Below are positions 35,779 to 43,795 of a stretch of DNA of 64,000 bases, in pieces (the stretch's first letter is position 1; every line of letters starts with the position of its first letter). The notes beneath the pieces were generated by a model that was given only the letters and a program-made list of their open reading frames with translations, was not told the origin of the DNA and ran no database searches. This DNA is from Lunatibacter salilacus. Its GTDB lineage: Bacteria > Bacteroidota > Bacteroidia > Cytophagales > Cyclobacteriaceae. Made by a program: the position numbers and the translations under genes. The stretch is from the NCBI RefSeq assembly GCF_009797935.1, contig NZ_VOLC01000010.1:1-64000 (forward strand), in the 5' to 3' direction.

Positions 35779-36906
35779 ATGGTAGATATCTTGTGGTTGG
35801 TCTTTTTTAGTGCTGTTGCCATCCAGTTGTTTTATTTGATTTTCATTTTTGGGAGACTAGCGTTTTTCTACCAAAAGCCCGCTGAATCGACCGTTGAGAA
35901 GAATCAGGAGGGGGTCACGGTGCTTATTTCTGCCAGAAACGAGCTGGAAAACCTTAAAGAGTTGCTGCCAAAATTGTTTGCGCAAGATTATCAAAACTTT
36001 GAAGTGTTGATCGTCAATGACCAGTCTGTAGACGGTACCGAAGATTGGCTTATGGAATATGCGATTGCATATCCAAATCTGAAATTGGTCCATGTGCGCT
36101 ACACACCCGATCACTTAACTTCTAAAAAATACGCGTTAACGTTAGGAATAAAAGTTGCTTCATCAGATATTATCCTGCTCACAGATGCGGACTGCATTCC
36201 CGTTTCCGATCAATGGATCAAAAGGATGACGGCTCCATTGCGACTGGAGAATAAAATTTTCGCAATTGGCCATGGCTCCTACCAGACCTTGCCCGGTTTT
36301 TTGAACAAACTGATCCAGTTTGAAACCATGCTTACCGCCCTGTACTACTTCTCCTTTGGCTTGTGGAAATCCCCCTTTATGGGAGTAGGTAGAAACCTAT
36401 GCTACCGCAGAAGCTTTTTTATGGAACGAAAAGCTTTTAAGGGGCTCTGGCATATAATCGGGGGTGATGACGACCTTTTTGTGAACAAATACGCGACCAA
36501 ACAAAACACGGCCATGGTGATTCATCCGGAAAGCATTACGCTCTCCCTGCCAAAAACCAAGTTCAGCGATTTTTTGGTCCAAAAAAGGAGGCATTTTCAG
36601 GCTGGAAAATATTATCGACTGAAAGACAAGCTAAAACTAGGTATTTATTCGTTAACACATTTGATCTACTGGCTTAGCGCAATCTTTTTATTGGCAACAA
36701 GTCGATCTTGGGAACCAATTACACTAATCTTGGGGTTTGTTCTCACGAGAGCGTTGCTGCAATACGTGATTATCAGGCAAGCCAAAATGAAATTGGAGGG
36801 CATGGGAAAGGTGCTTTGGACCATGTTTTTTGATTTTATGTACATGATTTATTTTTGGATCGTAGGAACAAAGGGGTACCTGTCAAAAACAGTTAAATGG
36901 AAATAA
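35779..36906 (+). CDS. Membrane glycosyltransferase, family 2
   Basis: 375 residues: one N-terminal membrane segment, a GT-A catalytic domain and about three C-terminal helices. GT2 landmarks are VTVLISARNELENL (about 47-60), VLIVNDQSVDGTEDW (about 74-88), ILLTDADCIPV (about 133-143, the DxD metal site) and the acceptor motif VQKRRHFQAGKYY (about 267-279), a variant of QxxRW. It should use a nucleotide sugar at the cytoplasmic face to build an envelope glycan or glycolipid; the product is unknown. Its end overlaps the sigma factor start by 10 bp. Confidence 0.88.
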   Translation: MVDILWLVFFSAVAIQLFYLIFIFGRLAFFYQKPAESTVEKNQEGVTVLISARNELENLKELLPKLFAQDYQNFEVLIVNDQSVDGTEDWLMEYAIAYPNLKLVHVRYTPDHLTSKKYALTLGIKVASSDIILLTDADCIPVSDQWIKRMTAPLRLENKIFAIGHGSYQTLPGFLNKLIQFETMLTALYYFSFGLWKSPFMGVGRNLCYRRSFFMERKAFKGLWHIIGGDDDLFVNKYATKQNTAMVIHPESITLSLPKTKFSDFLVQKRRHFQAGKYYRLKDKLKLGIYSLTHLIYWLSAIFLLATSRSWEPITLILGFVLTRALLQYVIIRQAKMKLEGMGKVLWTMFFDFMYMIYFWIVGTKGYLSKTVKWK

Positions 36907-37508
36907 GCGAAAGGGGTTTTTCGGATAAAGCATTGGAGGATTTTGATTTGATCGACAAAGCGGTCAAAGAAAAAGATCAGCAGGCATATGCCACGCTGAT
37001 GAAACGCTATAAAAAAGCAGTTTATTTCATGATTCTGAAGATGATCCGTGATACGGATGATGCCGAAGACCTTACCATGGAGGCCTTTGCCAAAGCCTTC
37101 AGAAACCTACATAAATTTAAAAAAGACTACACCTTCAGCACCTGGCTTTTTCGTATTGCCACTAACAACGCCATCGACTTTATCCGTAAAAAGAAGCTCA
37201 AAACCATGAGCCTTAACAATACCCTGACAGACGACGGGGGCAACTCTGTAAACATTGACGTAGAAGACGATGATAATAATCCGCAGGATGAATACATCAA
37301 GTCACAGCGCATAGAGATGGTCCGTATTTTTGTGGACAAACTCCCAGCCAAATACAGGAAGCTGGTCAAACTGAGGTATTTTGACGAACTGTCCTATGAT
37401 GAAATAGCCGCAGAACTTGGAAAACCATTGGGCACTGTAAAAGCGCAGCTACATCGGTCACGTGAACTGCTTTACGAGATCGCGCAAGGAAAAGACAAAC
37501 ATATTTAA
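36897..37508 (+). CDS. ECF-type RNA polymerase sigma factor
   Basis: 203 residues with sigma region 2 (about 25-95: YFMILKMIRDTDDAEDLTMEAFAKAF, then FSTWLFRIATNNAIDFIRKKK) and region 4 (about 145-195: LPAKYRKLVKLRYFDELSYDEIA, LGTVKAQLHRSRELLYE). An acidic linker (DVEDDDNNPQDE) joins them. No anti-sigma gene is adjacent. The gene overlaps the upstream glycosyltransferase and is 15 bp from rsmG, a cluster that often travels together in this phylum. Targets are unknown. Confidence 0.92.
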   Translation: MEISERGFSDKALEDFDLIDKAVKEKDQQAYATLMKRYKKAVYFMILKMIRDTDDAEDLTMEAFAKAFRNLHKFKKDYTFSTWLFRIATNNAIDFIRKKKLKTMSLNNTLTDDGGNSVNIDVEDDDNNPQDEYIKSQRIEMVRIFVDKLPAKYRKLVKLRYFDELSYDEIAAELGKPLGTVKAQLHRSRELLYEIAQGKDKHI

Positions 37509-37523
37509 TCGTATACATTACAA

Positions 37524-38171
37524 ATGGACCAAGGCACTTCGCTTATTTTTTCTCATTTCCCACACTTATCTGACGAACAAAAAAGTCAGTTTGAACAACT
37601 TGGCGACTTATACCGCGCCTGGAACGAAAAAATCAATGTAATCAGCCGTAAGGATATGGAGCACTTTTACCTGCACCATGTACTGCATTCGCTGGGAATT
37701 GCGAAAGTTGTGCAATTCCCCGCTGAAACAAAAATCTTGGATATCGGCACCGGGGGCGGCTTTCCCGGCATTCCTTTGGCCATTCTTTTTCCCGAGGTAA
37801 CCTTTCACTTGGTAGACTCCATCGGTAAAAAGATTACTGTAGTGAAAGATATTGTGAAATCTTTGAAGCTCCAAAATGTAGAACCACAGCAAACCCGTGC
37901 TGAACTATTGAACAGAAAATACCATTTTATCATCAGCAGGGCAGTCACCCAAATGGCTAATTTTTATCCGTGGACCAAAGGCAAATTCCGCAAGGAAGAT
38001 GTCCATCCGGAATTCCAAAACGGCATCTTTTATCTCAAAGGTGGGGAAGTAGATGAGGAACTGGAAGCACTGGGACTGATGTATGTCAGCTATCATTTGG
38101 AGGATTATTTCCAGGAAGATTACTTCCAGACAAAAAAAGTAATTTATTTACCCTATGAAGGCAGGAGGTAA
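37524..38171 (+). CDS. rsmG: 16S rRNA (guanine-527-N7)-methyltransferase
   Basis: RsmG (GidB) adds the m7G at position 527 of 16S rRNA. The 215-residue protein shows WNEKINVISRKDMEHFYLHHVLHSL (about 33-57), the SAM motif ILDIGTGGGFPGIPLAILFP (about 73-92), LVDSIGKKITVVKDIV (about 97-112) and the ISRAVTQMANFYPW segment (about 137-150). Length and motifs are normal. It is the last gene of a three-gene plus-strand unit and converges on a lipoprotein gene with only 7 bp between them. Confidence 0.95.
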   Translation: MDQGTSLIFSHFPHLSDEQKSQFEQLGDLYRAWNEKINVISRKDMEHFYLHHVLHSLGIAKVVQFPAETKILDIGTGGGFPGIPLAILFPEVTFHLVDSIGKKITVVKDIVKSLKLQNVEPQQTRAELLNRKYHFIISRAVTQMANFYPWTKGKFRKEDVHPEFQNGIFYLKGGEVDEELEALGLMYVSYHLEDYFQEDYFQTKKVIYLPYEGRR

Positions 38172-38178
38172 CGGATCT

Positions 38179-38715
38179 TCATCGGTCAAAGACAAACCGC
38201 ATGTTGGCTTCATTTACACTGACTCCCCCCTCTTCAAATTCAAAATTCCTTAGATTGGGGTTACCTTCAAAAACCAGGCTGGTTGGGGTTACCTCAAGAA
38301 GTTGAAACCGCACCTCATTTTCATTCCCGGTTAATACCAAGTCCCCATTTTCCTGGGACCAAGTACCGTTAAATGCCTCAGAACCTATAATGGGGACCGT
38401 GCGATTTCCCATATTAATCCCCGCAGCAGCCACCCGTACATCCAAATTGAAACTGCCCAATGCAGTCACTACCTGCGGATCCTCCGCAAACACCAACTGC
38501 ATGTCGTAATCGGTGCCATTTCCGGCGAATGTAACTGGGATTGGAAAAGGAACCAAAGCTATACTGGCGCTTCCCGATCCTTGCATGGTGACCTCACGTA
38601 ATTCCCATGTGCCCTCCACCGAATTCTCAATGATTGGCAACACATCATCATCCGAACCGCAACTAAGAAGAAAAACGCTTATAATAGATATAATAACATA
38701 TAAACTTATTTTCAT
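38179..38715 (-). CDS. Hypothetical lipoprotein, lipocalin-like
   Basis: The 178-residue product has a lipoprotein signal (IISIISVFLLSC, cysteine at 19) and the acidic tether GSDDDVLPIIENSVEG. Then comes GTWELREVTMQG, the GxW opening typical of lipocalin-like Bacteroidota proteins, with a second similar turn (FNGTWSQENGDLVLTGNE) and a final LVFEGNPNLRNFEFE. It is probably an eight-stranded small barrel at the cell surface or periplasm. No ligand or role is predictable. Confidence 0.7.
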   Translation of the reverse strand: MKISLYVIISIISVFLLSCGSDDDVLPIIENSVEGTWELREVTMQGSGSASIALVPFPIPVTFAGNGTDYDMQLVFAEDPQVVTALGSFNLDVRVAAAGINMGNRTVPIIGSEAFNGTWSQENGDLVLTGNENEVRFQLLEVTPTSLVFEGNPNLRNFEFEEGGVSVNEANMRFVFDR

Positions 38716-38754
38716 ATTATATTTCGCCTTTTGAATAATAAAGGTATTGAAGTT

Positions 38755-39270
38755 TTATAAAAAATCCCTGAAAAAGGTTTCTGACCAAGGATGAACAGCC
38801 GCAACACTGAAGTTAAATTCAGGGTTGGCATCCAGAAATGCACGGTATTTTTTTATTTTTATTTGCTCCTTATCAAACTTGATCTCTACCGCAAGGGGCG
38901 GGTGTTGGTTTGGTAGGATAAAATCAATTCCCTTTCCATCCGCAGTCCGCCAAAAGCGAATTTCATCCATACCATATTTATCAACCAATAGCCTGAAAAA
39001 GGCTTGTTCCCATAGTTCTCCTTTATCCAGCCGCTGATTAACTGGCTGAAAATTGTTAAGGAGGCAGTTTCTCAAGCCTGTATCCATCAAATACCCTTTG
39101 GGCATCTTGACCAGTTCCTTTCTCAGATTCGCCGAAAATGGCTTTAACAAAGTCAAATGAAAACACTTCTCCATTACCTCCAAGTAGTTTTGGACCCTTT
39201 CATTTCTGATTTTACCTAGTGGACTAGTAAAAATATCGGATAATTTACCTATTGGACTAGTGAACTTATC
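38755..39270 (-). pseudogene. C-terminal relic of a DUF4143 AAA-type ATPase
   Basis: The frame contains GKIRNERVQNYLEVMEKCFH, LLKPFSANLRKELVKMPKGYL, DTGLRNCLLNN, and a nuclease-like end with FWRTADGKGIDFILP and LAVEIKFDK. This is the DUF4143 domain that follows an AAA domain in a family of chromosomal ATPases of about 380-400 residues. The ATPase half is absent. Upstream the frame runs through two copies of an FTSP-x-GK sequence and then dissolves into the heptamer repeats. The first usable ATG is at 39183 (142 residues). I treat it as broken. Confidence 0.7.
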
Positions 39271-39283
39271 GGTTTTTGTTACT

Positions 39284-40080
39284 AGTGTTGATAGGGTGAT
39301 GGGGTGATGGGTTGATGAGTTGATGAGTTGATGAGTTGATGGGTCGATGGGTTGATGAGTTGATGGGTCTATGGGTTTATAGGTTGATGGGGTGAAATAT
39401 TCTTCGCTAACCTAAAAACCTATCGACTCATATACCTATAGACTAATCGACCTATAAACGGATTTGATTAAAGTTGATGGGTTTATTGGTTTATGGTTGA
39501 TGGAAAAATATTCTTCGACAACCAACCTATAGACCTATAAACTTATAGACCTATCGACCTATAAACCATTTAAATTTGATGGGTTGATGAGTTGTAATTT
39601 TGTTGATCTGAAAAACATTCTTCGACAATAAACCTAAAAACCTATAGACCAATCGACCTATTTACCGATTTGATTAAAGTTGATGGGTTTATTGGTTTAT
39701 GGTTGATGGAAAAATATTCTTCGACAACCAACCTATAAACTTATAGACCTATCGACCTATAAACCATTTAAATTTGATGGGTTGATGAGTTGTAATTTTG
39801 TTGATCTGAAAAACATTCTTCGACAATAAACCTAAAAACCTATAGACCAATCGACCTATTTACCGATTTGATTAAAGTTGATGGGTTTATTGGTTTATGG
39901 TTGATGGAAAAATATTCTTCGACAACCAACCTATAAACTTATAGACCAATCGACCTATAAACCGATTTAAAATAAGTTGATGAGTTGATGAGTTTTGGTA
40001 AAATGTTGATTTGATAAAATATTCTTCGACACAATCAACCTAAAAACCTATAGACCAAACGACCTATAAACTAGTTGATT
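39284..40080. repeat. Large heptamer-based tandem repeat tract
   Basis: About 800 bp is made of G-rich words (GTTGATG, GGTTTAT) and their C-rich complements (ACCTATA, GACCTAT), separated by a conserved AT-rich joint, (A)AATATTCTTCGACAA. Higher-order units starting AAGTTGATGGGTTTATTGG occur at 39471, 39677 and 39875, a period of 206 and 198 bp (the difference is one extra 8-bp word). Each unit can fold G-rich arm against C-rich arm. There is no coding potential. The same words flank the dehydrogenase relic at 16981-17095. Confidence 0.9.
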
Positions 40081-40085
40081 GGCTA

Positions 40086-40117
40086 AAAAAAAGGCAAGGA
40101 ATAATTTCCTTGCCTTT
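40086..40117 (-). terminator. der: Terminator of the era-der unit
   Basis: The stem AAAGGCAAGGAA / TTTCCTTGCCTTT has a three-base loop and, on the minus strand, a run of T. It lies right after the der stop codon (40123). Confidence 0.85.
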
Positions 40118-40122
40118 CTGTT

Positions 40123-41436
40123 TTATTTTTTCTTGTACATAATCTTGATGGGGACTCCCTCAAAGTCAAAATTCTCACGAAGTCTGTTTTCCAGAAACCG
40201 GGAATAAGGCGATTTGATATACTGGGGGAGGTTACAGAAGAACGCAAATACCGGGTTTTTGGTGGGAAGTTGCGTAATGTATTTGATCTTGATGTATTTG
40301 CCCTTATTTGCAGGAGGGGGATATTTTTCTATCTCCGGCAGAAGAATTTCATTTAGCTTAGATGTTGCGACCTTTCGGTTTTTGTTTTCATAAACTCTTA
40401 CCGCCAATTCGATGGCCTGATAGATACGCTGCTTAGTGAGCGCGGAGATAAAGATGATAGGAATCCACTTGTTCTCTCCAAGCTTTTCAGTCATGTCAGC
40501 CTTGAAGGTCAACATGGTTTTATGATCCTTTTCGATCAAGTCCCATTTATTCACGATGATCATGATGCCCTTATTGTTTTTGATCGCAAGAGCAATTAGG
40601 TTAACATCCTGCGCTTCCAAGCCGCGGGTGGCATCGACCATCACGACAGTTACGTCCGAATCCTCGAGCGTACGCATGGATCTCATGACGGAGTAAAACT
40701 CAATATCTTCCTTTACCTTGGCTTTTTTTCGAATTCCGGCTGTATCGGTGATAATAATGTCCTTACCGTAAAGAGTATAACGGGTGTGGATAGCATCCCG
40801 GGTGGTGCCGGCTTCATCAGTTACTATGGAGCGTTCCTTGCCTAACAAGGCATTCAAAAACGAAGATTTTCCCACATTCGGACGGCCCAAAACGGCGATC
40901 TTGGGAACCCCCACATCGGGATCTTCATCTCCCTCTTCCTTAAATTCTTTGATTACATCATCAAGCAGATCTCCAATACCGCTCCCGCTAACTGCGGCAA
41001 TAGGATAAATTTCTTCCTTGCCGAGACCCAAGGCATAAAATTCGTTAGCCATAAACATCTTATCCCTGTCGTCGGCTTTATTGGCTACCAAAAAAACTGG
41101 CTTCGTGGATGACCTGAGCTCATCGGCAAACTCTGTGTCCAAGTCGGTCAGCCCATCCAGGCAGTCGACCACAAAAAGGATCACGGAGGCTTCTTCGATA
41201 GCCAGTTTTACCTGTTTCCTGATTTCCTTCTCAAAGATGTCTTCCGACCCGGTCACATACCCGCCTGTATCTATCACGGAGAAAAACTTTCCTCCCCACT
41301 GGGCATGTCCATAGTGACGGTCCCGTGTAACACCACTGAGGTTGTCCTCAATGGCTTTACGTTCTTCCACTAAGCGGTTAAAAAAGGTAGACTTGCCCAC
41401 ATTGGGCCGGCCCACAATTGCTACTATATTTGACAT
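40123..41436 (-). CDS. der: Ribosome biogenesis GTPase Der
   Basis: Der (EngA) has two GTPase domains in tandem and acts in 50S subunit assembly. The 437-residue protein shows GRPNVGKSTFFNRLV (about 8-22) with DTGGY, then VANKADD (about 118-124); the second domain has GRPNVGKSSFLNALLG (about 187-202), DTAGIRKKAKVKED and VNKWDLIEKD (about 295-304). The C-terminal KH-like domain ends EGVPIKIMYKKK. It lies 12 bp downstream of era, so two ribosome-assembly GTPases share a unit. All G motifs are intact. Confidence 0.97.
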   Translation of the reverse strand: MSNIVAIVGRPNVGKSTFFNRLVEERKAIEDNLSGVTRDRHYGHAQWGGKFFSVIDTGGYVTGSEDIFEKEIRKQVKLAIEEASVILFVVDCLDGLTDLDTEFADELRSSTKPVFLVANKADDRDKMFMANEFYALGLGKEEIYPIAAVSGSGIGDLLDDVIKEFKEEGDEDPDVGVPKIAVLGRPNVGKSSFLNALLGKERSIVTDEAGTTRDAIHTRYTLYGKDIIITDTAGIRKKAKVKEDIEFYSVMRSMRTLEDSDVTVVMVDATRGLEAQDVNLIALAIKNNKGIMIIVNKWDLIEKDHKTMLTFKADMTEKLGENKWIPIIFISALTKQRIYQAIELAVRVYENKNRKVATSKLNEILLPEIEKYPPPANKGKYIKIKYITQLPTKNPVFAFFCNLPQYIKSPYSRFLENRLRENFDFEGVPIKIMYKKK

Positions 41437-41448
41437 CGTATGTATTTC

Positions 41449-42339
41449 TTATTGGTCGTAACCAAATTTTTTCAGTTTGTTTTTGTTTTTTCTCCAGTCC
41501 TCTTCCACCTTCACGAAAGTCTCAAGGAATATTTGTTTCCCGAAGAATTTCTCCATTTCGTGGCGGGCCTGAATGCCTATCCGCTTGAGGGCTTTGCCGC
41601 CTTCGCCAATGATGATGCCTTTTTGGCTGTTTCGCTCCACATAGATGACCGCCCGTATCCGGATGATCTTATGGTCTTCGAAAAATTCCTCAATGGCAAC
41701 TTCCGTGCTGTATGGGATTTCTTTCTTGTAATTTATAAAGATTTTTTCCCGGATAATTTCGGAAGCAAAAAACCGCTCCGGCCGGGTAGTAAGTTCATCT
41801 TTATCGTAAAATGGCTCGTGGACAGGAAGTCTGTCCAGGATTTCCTGCAGAATACGCTCGGTGTTAAAACTTTCGGTAGCGGAGATGGGGATCACGGCTG
41901 CGGTCCGAAGCCGCTGTGTCCAATAGGCCGTAACTTCTTCCAGCTTGTTTTCCTTGTTCAGGTCAATCTTGTTGATGACCAGTAACACGGGCACTCCTGA
42001 ATCGTTGATTTTCTCCAGTACGTCTTCTATTTCCTCGTCGGTTTCAAATAGATCGGTTACGAAAAGAATCACATCAGCATCCTCCAGAGACATGTGGACA
42101 AAGCTCATCATGTTTTTGTGCAGCTCGTATTTGGGCTTCAGCATTCCCGGTGTGTCGGAAAAAACAATCTGATAGTTGTCGTCATTGATCAGGCCCATAA
42201 TCCGGTGACGGGTGGTCTGGGCCTTGGAGGAGATAATCGAAAGTCGCTCACCTATAAGCACATTCATAAGTGTGGACTTGCCTACATTGGGTTTTCCGAT
42301 GATGTTGACAAATCCAGCTTTGTGTGTGTTTTCGGTCAT
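41449..42339 (-). CDS. era: GTPase Era
   Basis: Era binds the 3' end of 16S rRNA and helps 30S maturation. From the ATG at 42339 the product is 296 residues and starts MTENTHKAGFVNIIGKPNVG, with GKPNVGKST in the P-loop, FSDTPGMLKPKYELH in switch II, and VINKIDLN. The KH domain near the end has GIIIGEGGKALKRIG. An ATG at 42387 would add 16 residues not typical of the family. It is followed by der at 12 bp. Confidence 0.95.
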   Translation of the reverse strand: MTENTHKAGFVNIIGKPNVGKSTLMNVLIGERLSIISSKAQTTRHRIMGLINDDNYQIVFSDTPGMLKPKYELHKNMMSFVHMSLEDADVILFVTDLFETDEEIEDVLEKINDSGVPVLLVINKIDLNKENKLEEVTAYWTQRLRTAAVIPISATESFNTERILQEILDRLPVHEPFYDKDELTTRPERFFASEIIREKIFINYKKEIPYSTEVAIEEFFEDHKIIRIRAVIYVERNSQKGIIIGEGGKALKRIGIQARHEMEKFFGKQIFLETFVKVEEDWRKNKNKLKKFGYDQ

Positions 42340-42554
42340 GACAATAGTTTTTTGCAAAGGTACTTGTTTTTTTCCGAGTGGTAGCAAGGGTGAACGAATA
42401 AACCAAAGAAAGTTTGGTCTTTTGAGCCGAAAATATCATTACCCATCAATATGTTTGTATTTTTTTGTGCGAAATAAAATCAATTTAACAGCCTAGGCAT
42501 CAGCCATCAATAATAAAAGAAACGGACCTCCCCAAATTTTATTCTAACCTTCGC

Positions 42555-42585
42555 TTGCATTTGACAAAAAATACGCCTACTTTTG
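42555..42585 (+). promoter_or_regulatory. Bacteroidota promoter of the initiator tRNA gene
   Basis: TTG (42555-42557), a 20-nt spacer and TACTTTTG (42578-42585) are a near-perfect -33/-7 pair. Transcription would begin near 42592, about 60 bp before the tRNA. Confidence 0.7.
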
Positions 42586-42650
42586 TACCACGAATTCAGC
42601 AAAACGATGTTGATCACAAATTAGAAAGCAACCAAGAGTTAAAAATATAT

Positions 42651-42723
<73 letters not shown>

Positions 42724-42730
42724 CTTAGCG

Positions 42731-42766
42731 CCTCCGGACAATGTAAAAATTGTTCGGAGGTTTTTG
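42731..42766 (+). terminator. Terminator after the initiator tRNA
   Basis: CCTCCGGACAAT pairs with ATTGTTCGGAGG (one G-U), loop of six, followed by TTTTTG. It begins 8 bp after the tRNA end. Confidence 0.85.
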
Positions 42767-42869
42767 TTTTTCAGGGGTTTAGCGAAATTTTGATTCTGAT
42801 TGATTCTGTAAATTCGATATATTTGTCCGCCTTTTTTGTCCGCCTAAATTTTTTCGATTATCTTGGTTC

Positions 42870-43064
42870 ATGATTGATTTCAAGATTAAAGCGGTTTTGA
42901 ACTCAATGGAGGAAAGATCCCAGGAAGGAGATCAGATGGTGCTTATGCTGCTTAGCGGGAAAGGCACATCGGTAATGAAGCAGTTTTACGCTTTGCGTGG
43001 TGGCGAACCAATCGGAAAACCTGTACCGAGAGAGTTTTTTCAATTAACTCTTAAAAAGAGGTAA
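42870..43064 (+). CDS. Small hypothetical protein
   Basis: 64 residues, mixed charge, with no signal or membrane segment. The middle EGDQMVLMLLSGKG is moderately hydrophobic, and the end GKPVPREFFQLTLKKR is basic. It lies alone between the tRNA terminator and the RND operon. I do not recognise a family. The codon pattern is plausible for a real small gene, but the call is weak. Confidence 0.4.
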   Translation: MIDFKIKAVLNSMEERSQEGDQMVLMLLSGKGTSVMKQFYALRGGEPIGKPVPREFFQLTLKKR

Positions 43065-43238
43065 ATAACCATATTTTAAACTTTTCCATATAGATTCGTA
43101 TAATTTAAGTTGCTAAACGTAAGTCAAATCGACTGGCTTTTAATGCTTTCAGCCCTATTTCGCATTTTTTTTCAGTAGATCAACACTAAATAAAACTTAA
43201 AAAAAAGTGTGTAAAAAACAGCTAAATCCTTTTTTTAC

Positions 43239-43269
43239 TTGCATCCGTATATAAATAAACTTATTTTTG
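43239..43269 (+). promoter_or_regulatory. Bacteroidota promoter of the RND efflux operon
   Basis: TTG (43239-43241), 20 nt, then TATTTTTG (43262-43269). Transcription would start at about 43276-43280, almost exactly at the first ATG (43277) of the operon, which would make the first message nearly leaderless, or the true start lies further in. Confidence 0.55.
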
Positions 43270-43276
43270 CAGATTG

Positions 43277-43678
43277 ATGGATAAGGCTAAACCAAATATT
43301 TTAAAAAACCATCTGCGAGACTTTTTGGTGTTCGCGGCTATGCTTTTGGTGGTGTTAACGTCCTGCCCAATCAAAAACGGACTTTTAAGTCTTGCTAATA
43401 TTCCCGCAAATTCGGAACAACGATTAGCTAAAAAAAGCACTATTTTCTCGGGAGAAAGGATAGAAAAATGTATTTACAGCGAAACAGCTGATCCTATAAT
43501 TTTCCAAGAGGTTTCCAGCAGCGCAAACGAGTTTTTACCTATTCTTCTACTAACTGCTACTTTTCTTTTCCTGCTTAGTTTTACAACTGGCAGGGATCAA
43601 GCACATCCCCTCTATGGGAACTTAAAAATCACCGGTACTTTACCCATCTTTCTCCAATACCGGAAACTCCTCATTTAA
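43277..43678 (+). CDS. Small membrane protein leading the RND operon
   Basis: 133 residues from ATG 43277. A first hydrophobic segment includes FLVFAAMLLVVLTSC and could be a lipoprotein-like signal. A second segment lies near the C-terminus (FLPILLLTATFLFLLSF), followed by HPLYGNLKITGTLPIFLQYRKLLI, a motif I associate with small proteins that precede metal/efflux RND systems in Bacteroidota. The N-terminal CPIKNGLLSL also fits them. Role unknown; possibly a sensor or accessory of the efflux pump. It lies 118 bp before the TolC gene. Confidence 0.6.
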   Translation: MDKAKPNILKNHLRDFLVFAAMLLVVLTSCPIKNGLLSLANIPANSEQRLAKKSTIFSGERIEKCIYSETADPIIFQEVSSSANEFLPILLLTATFLFLLSFTTGRDQAHPLYGNLKITGTLPIFLQYRKLLI

Positions 43679-43795
43679 TACCATCCTACTTTTCTTGTTC
43701 CTATTGACCATCAGGTTTCAATAGGCGGAATTTCTATTGTTTTCATTTAATAATCATGGATCGGAACTCCGATCTATCAAAAATTCTATTGTAGG

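Noticed and set aside
38755-39183. Complete small nuclease gene of 142 residues
   Set aside because: The sequence is the C-terminal DUF4143 part of a longer ATPase. The ATG at 39183 lies inside a conserved helix (YLEVMEKCFH), so it is not a natural start.
39284-40080. CRISPR array
   Set aside because: Repeats are heptamer words in both orientations without unique spacers of constant length, and no cas genes are present.
39284-40080. Telomere-like or replication-terminus function of the heptamer tract
   Set aside because: The word resemblance to CCTAAA-type repeats is superficial. There is no chromosome end, and the tract lies between housekeeping genes.
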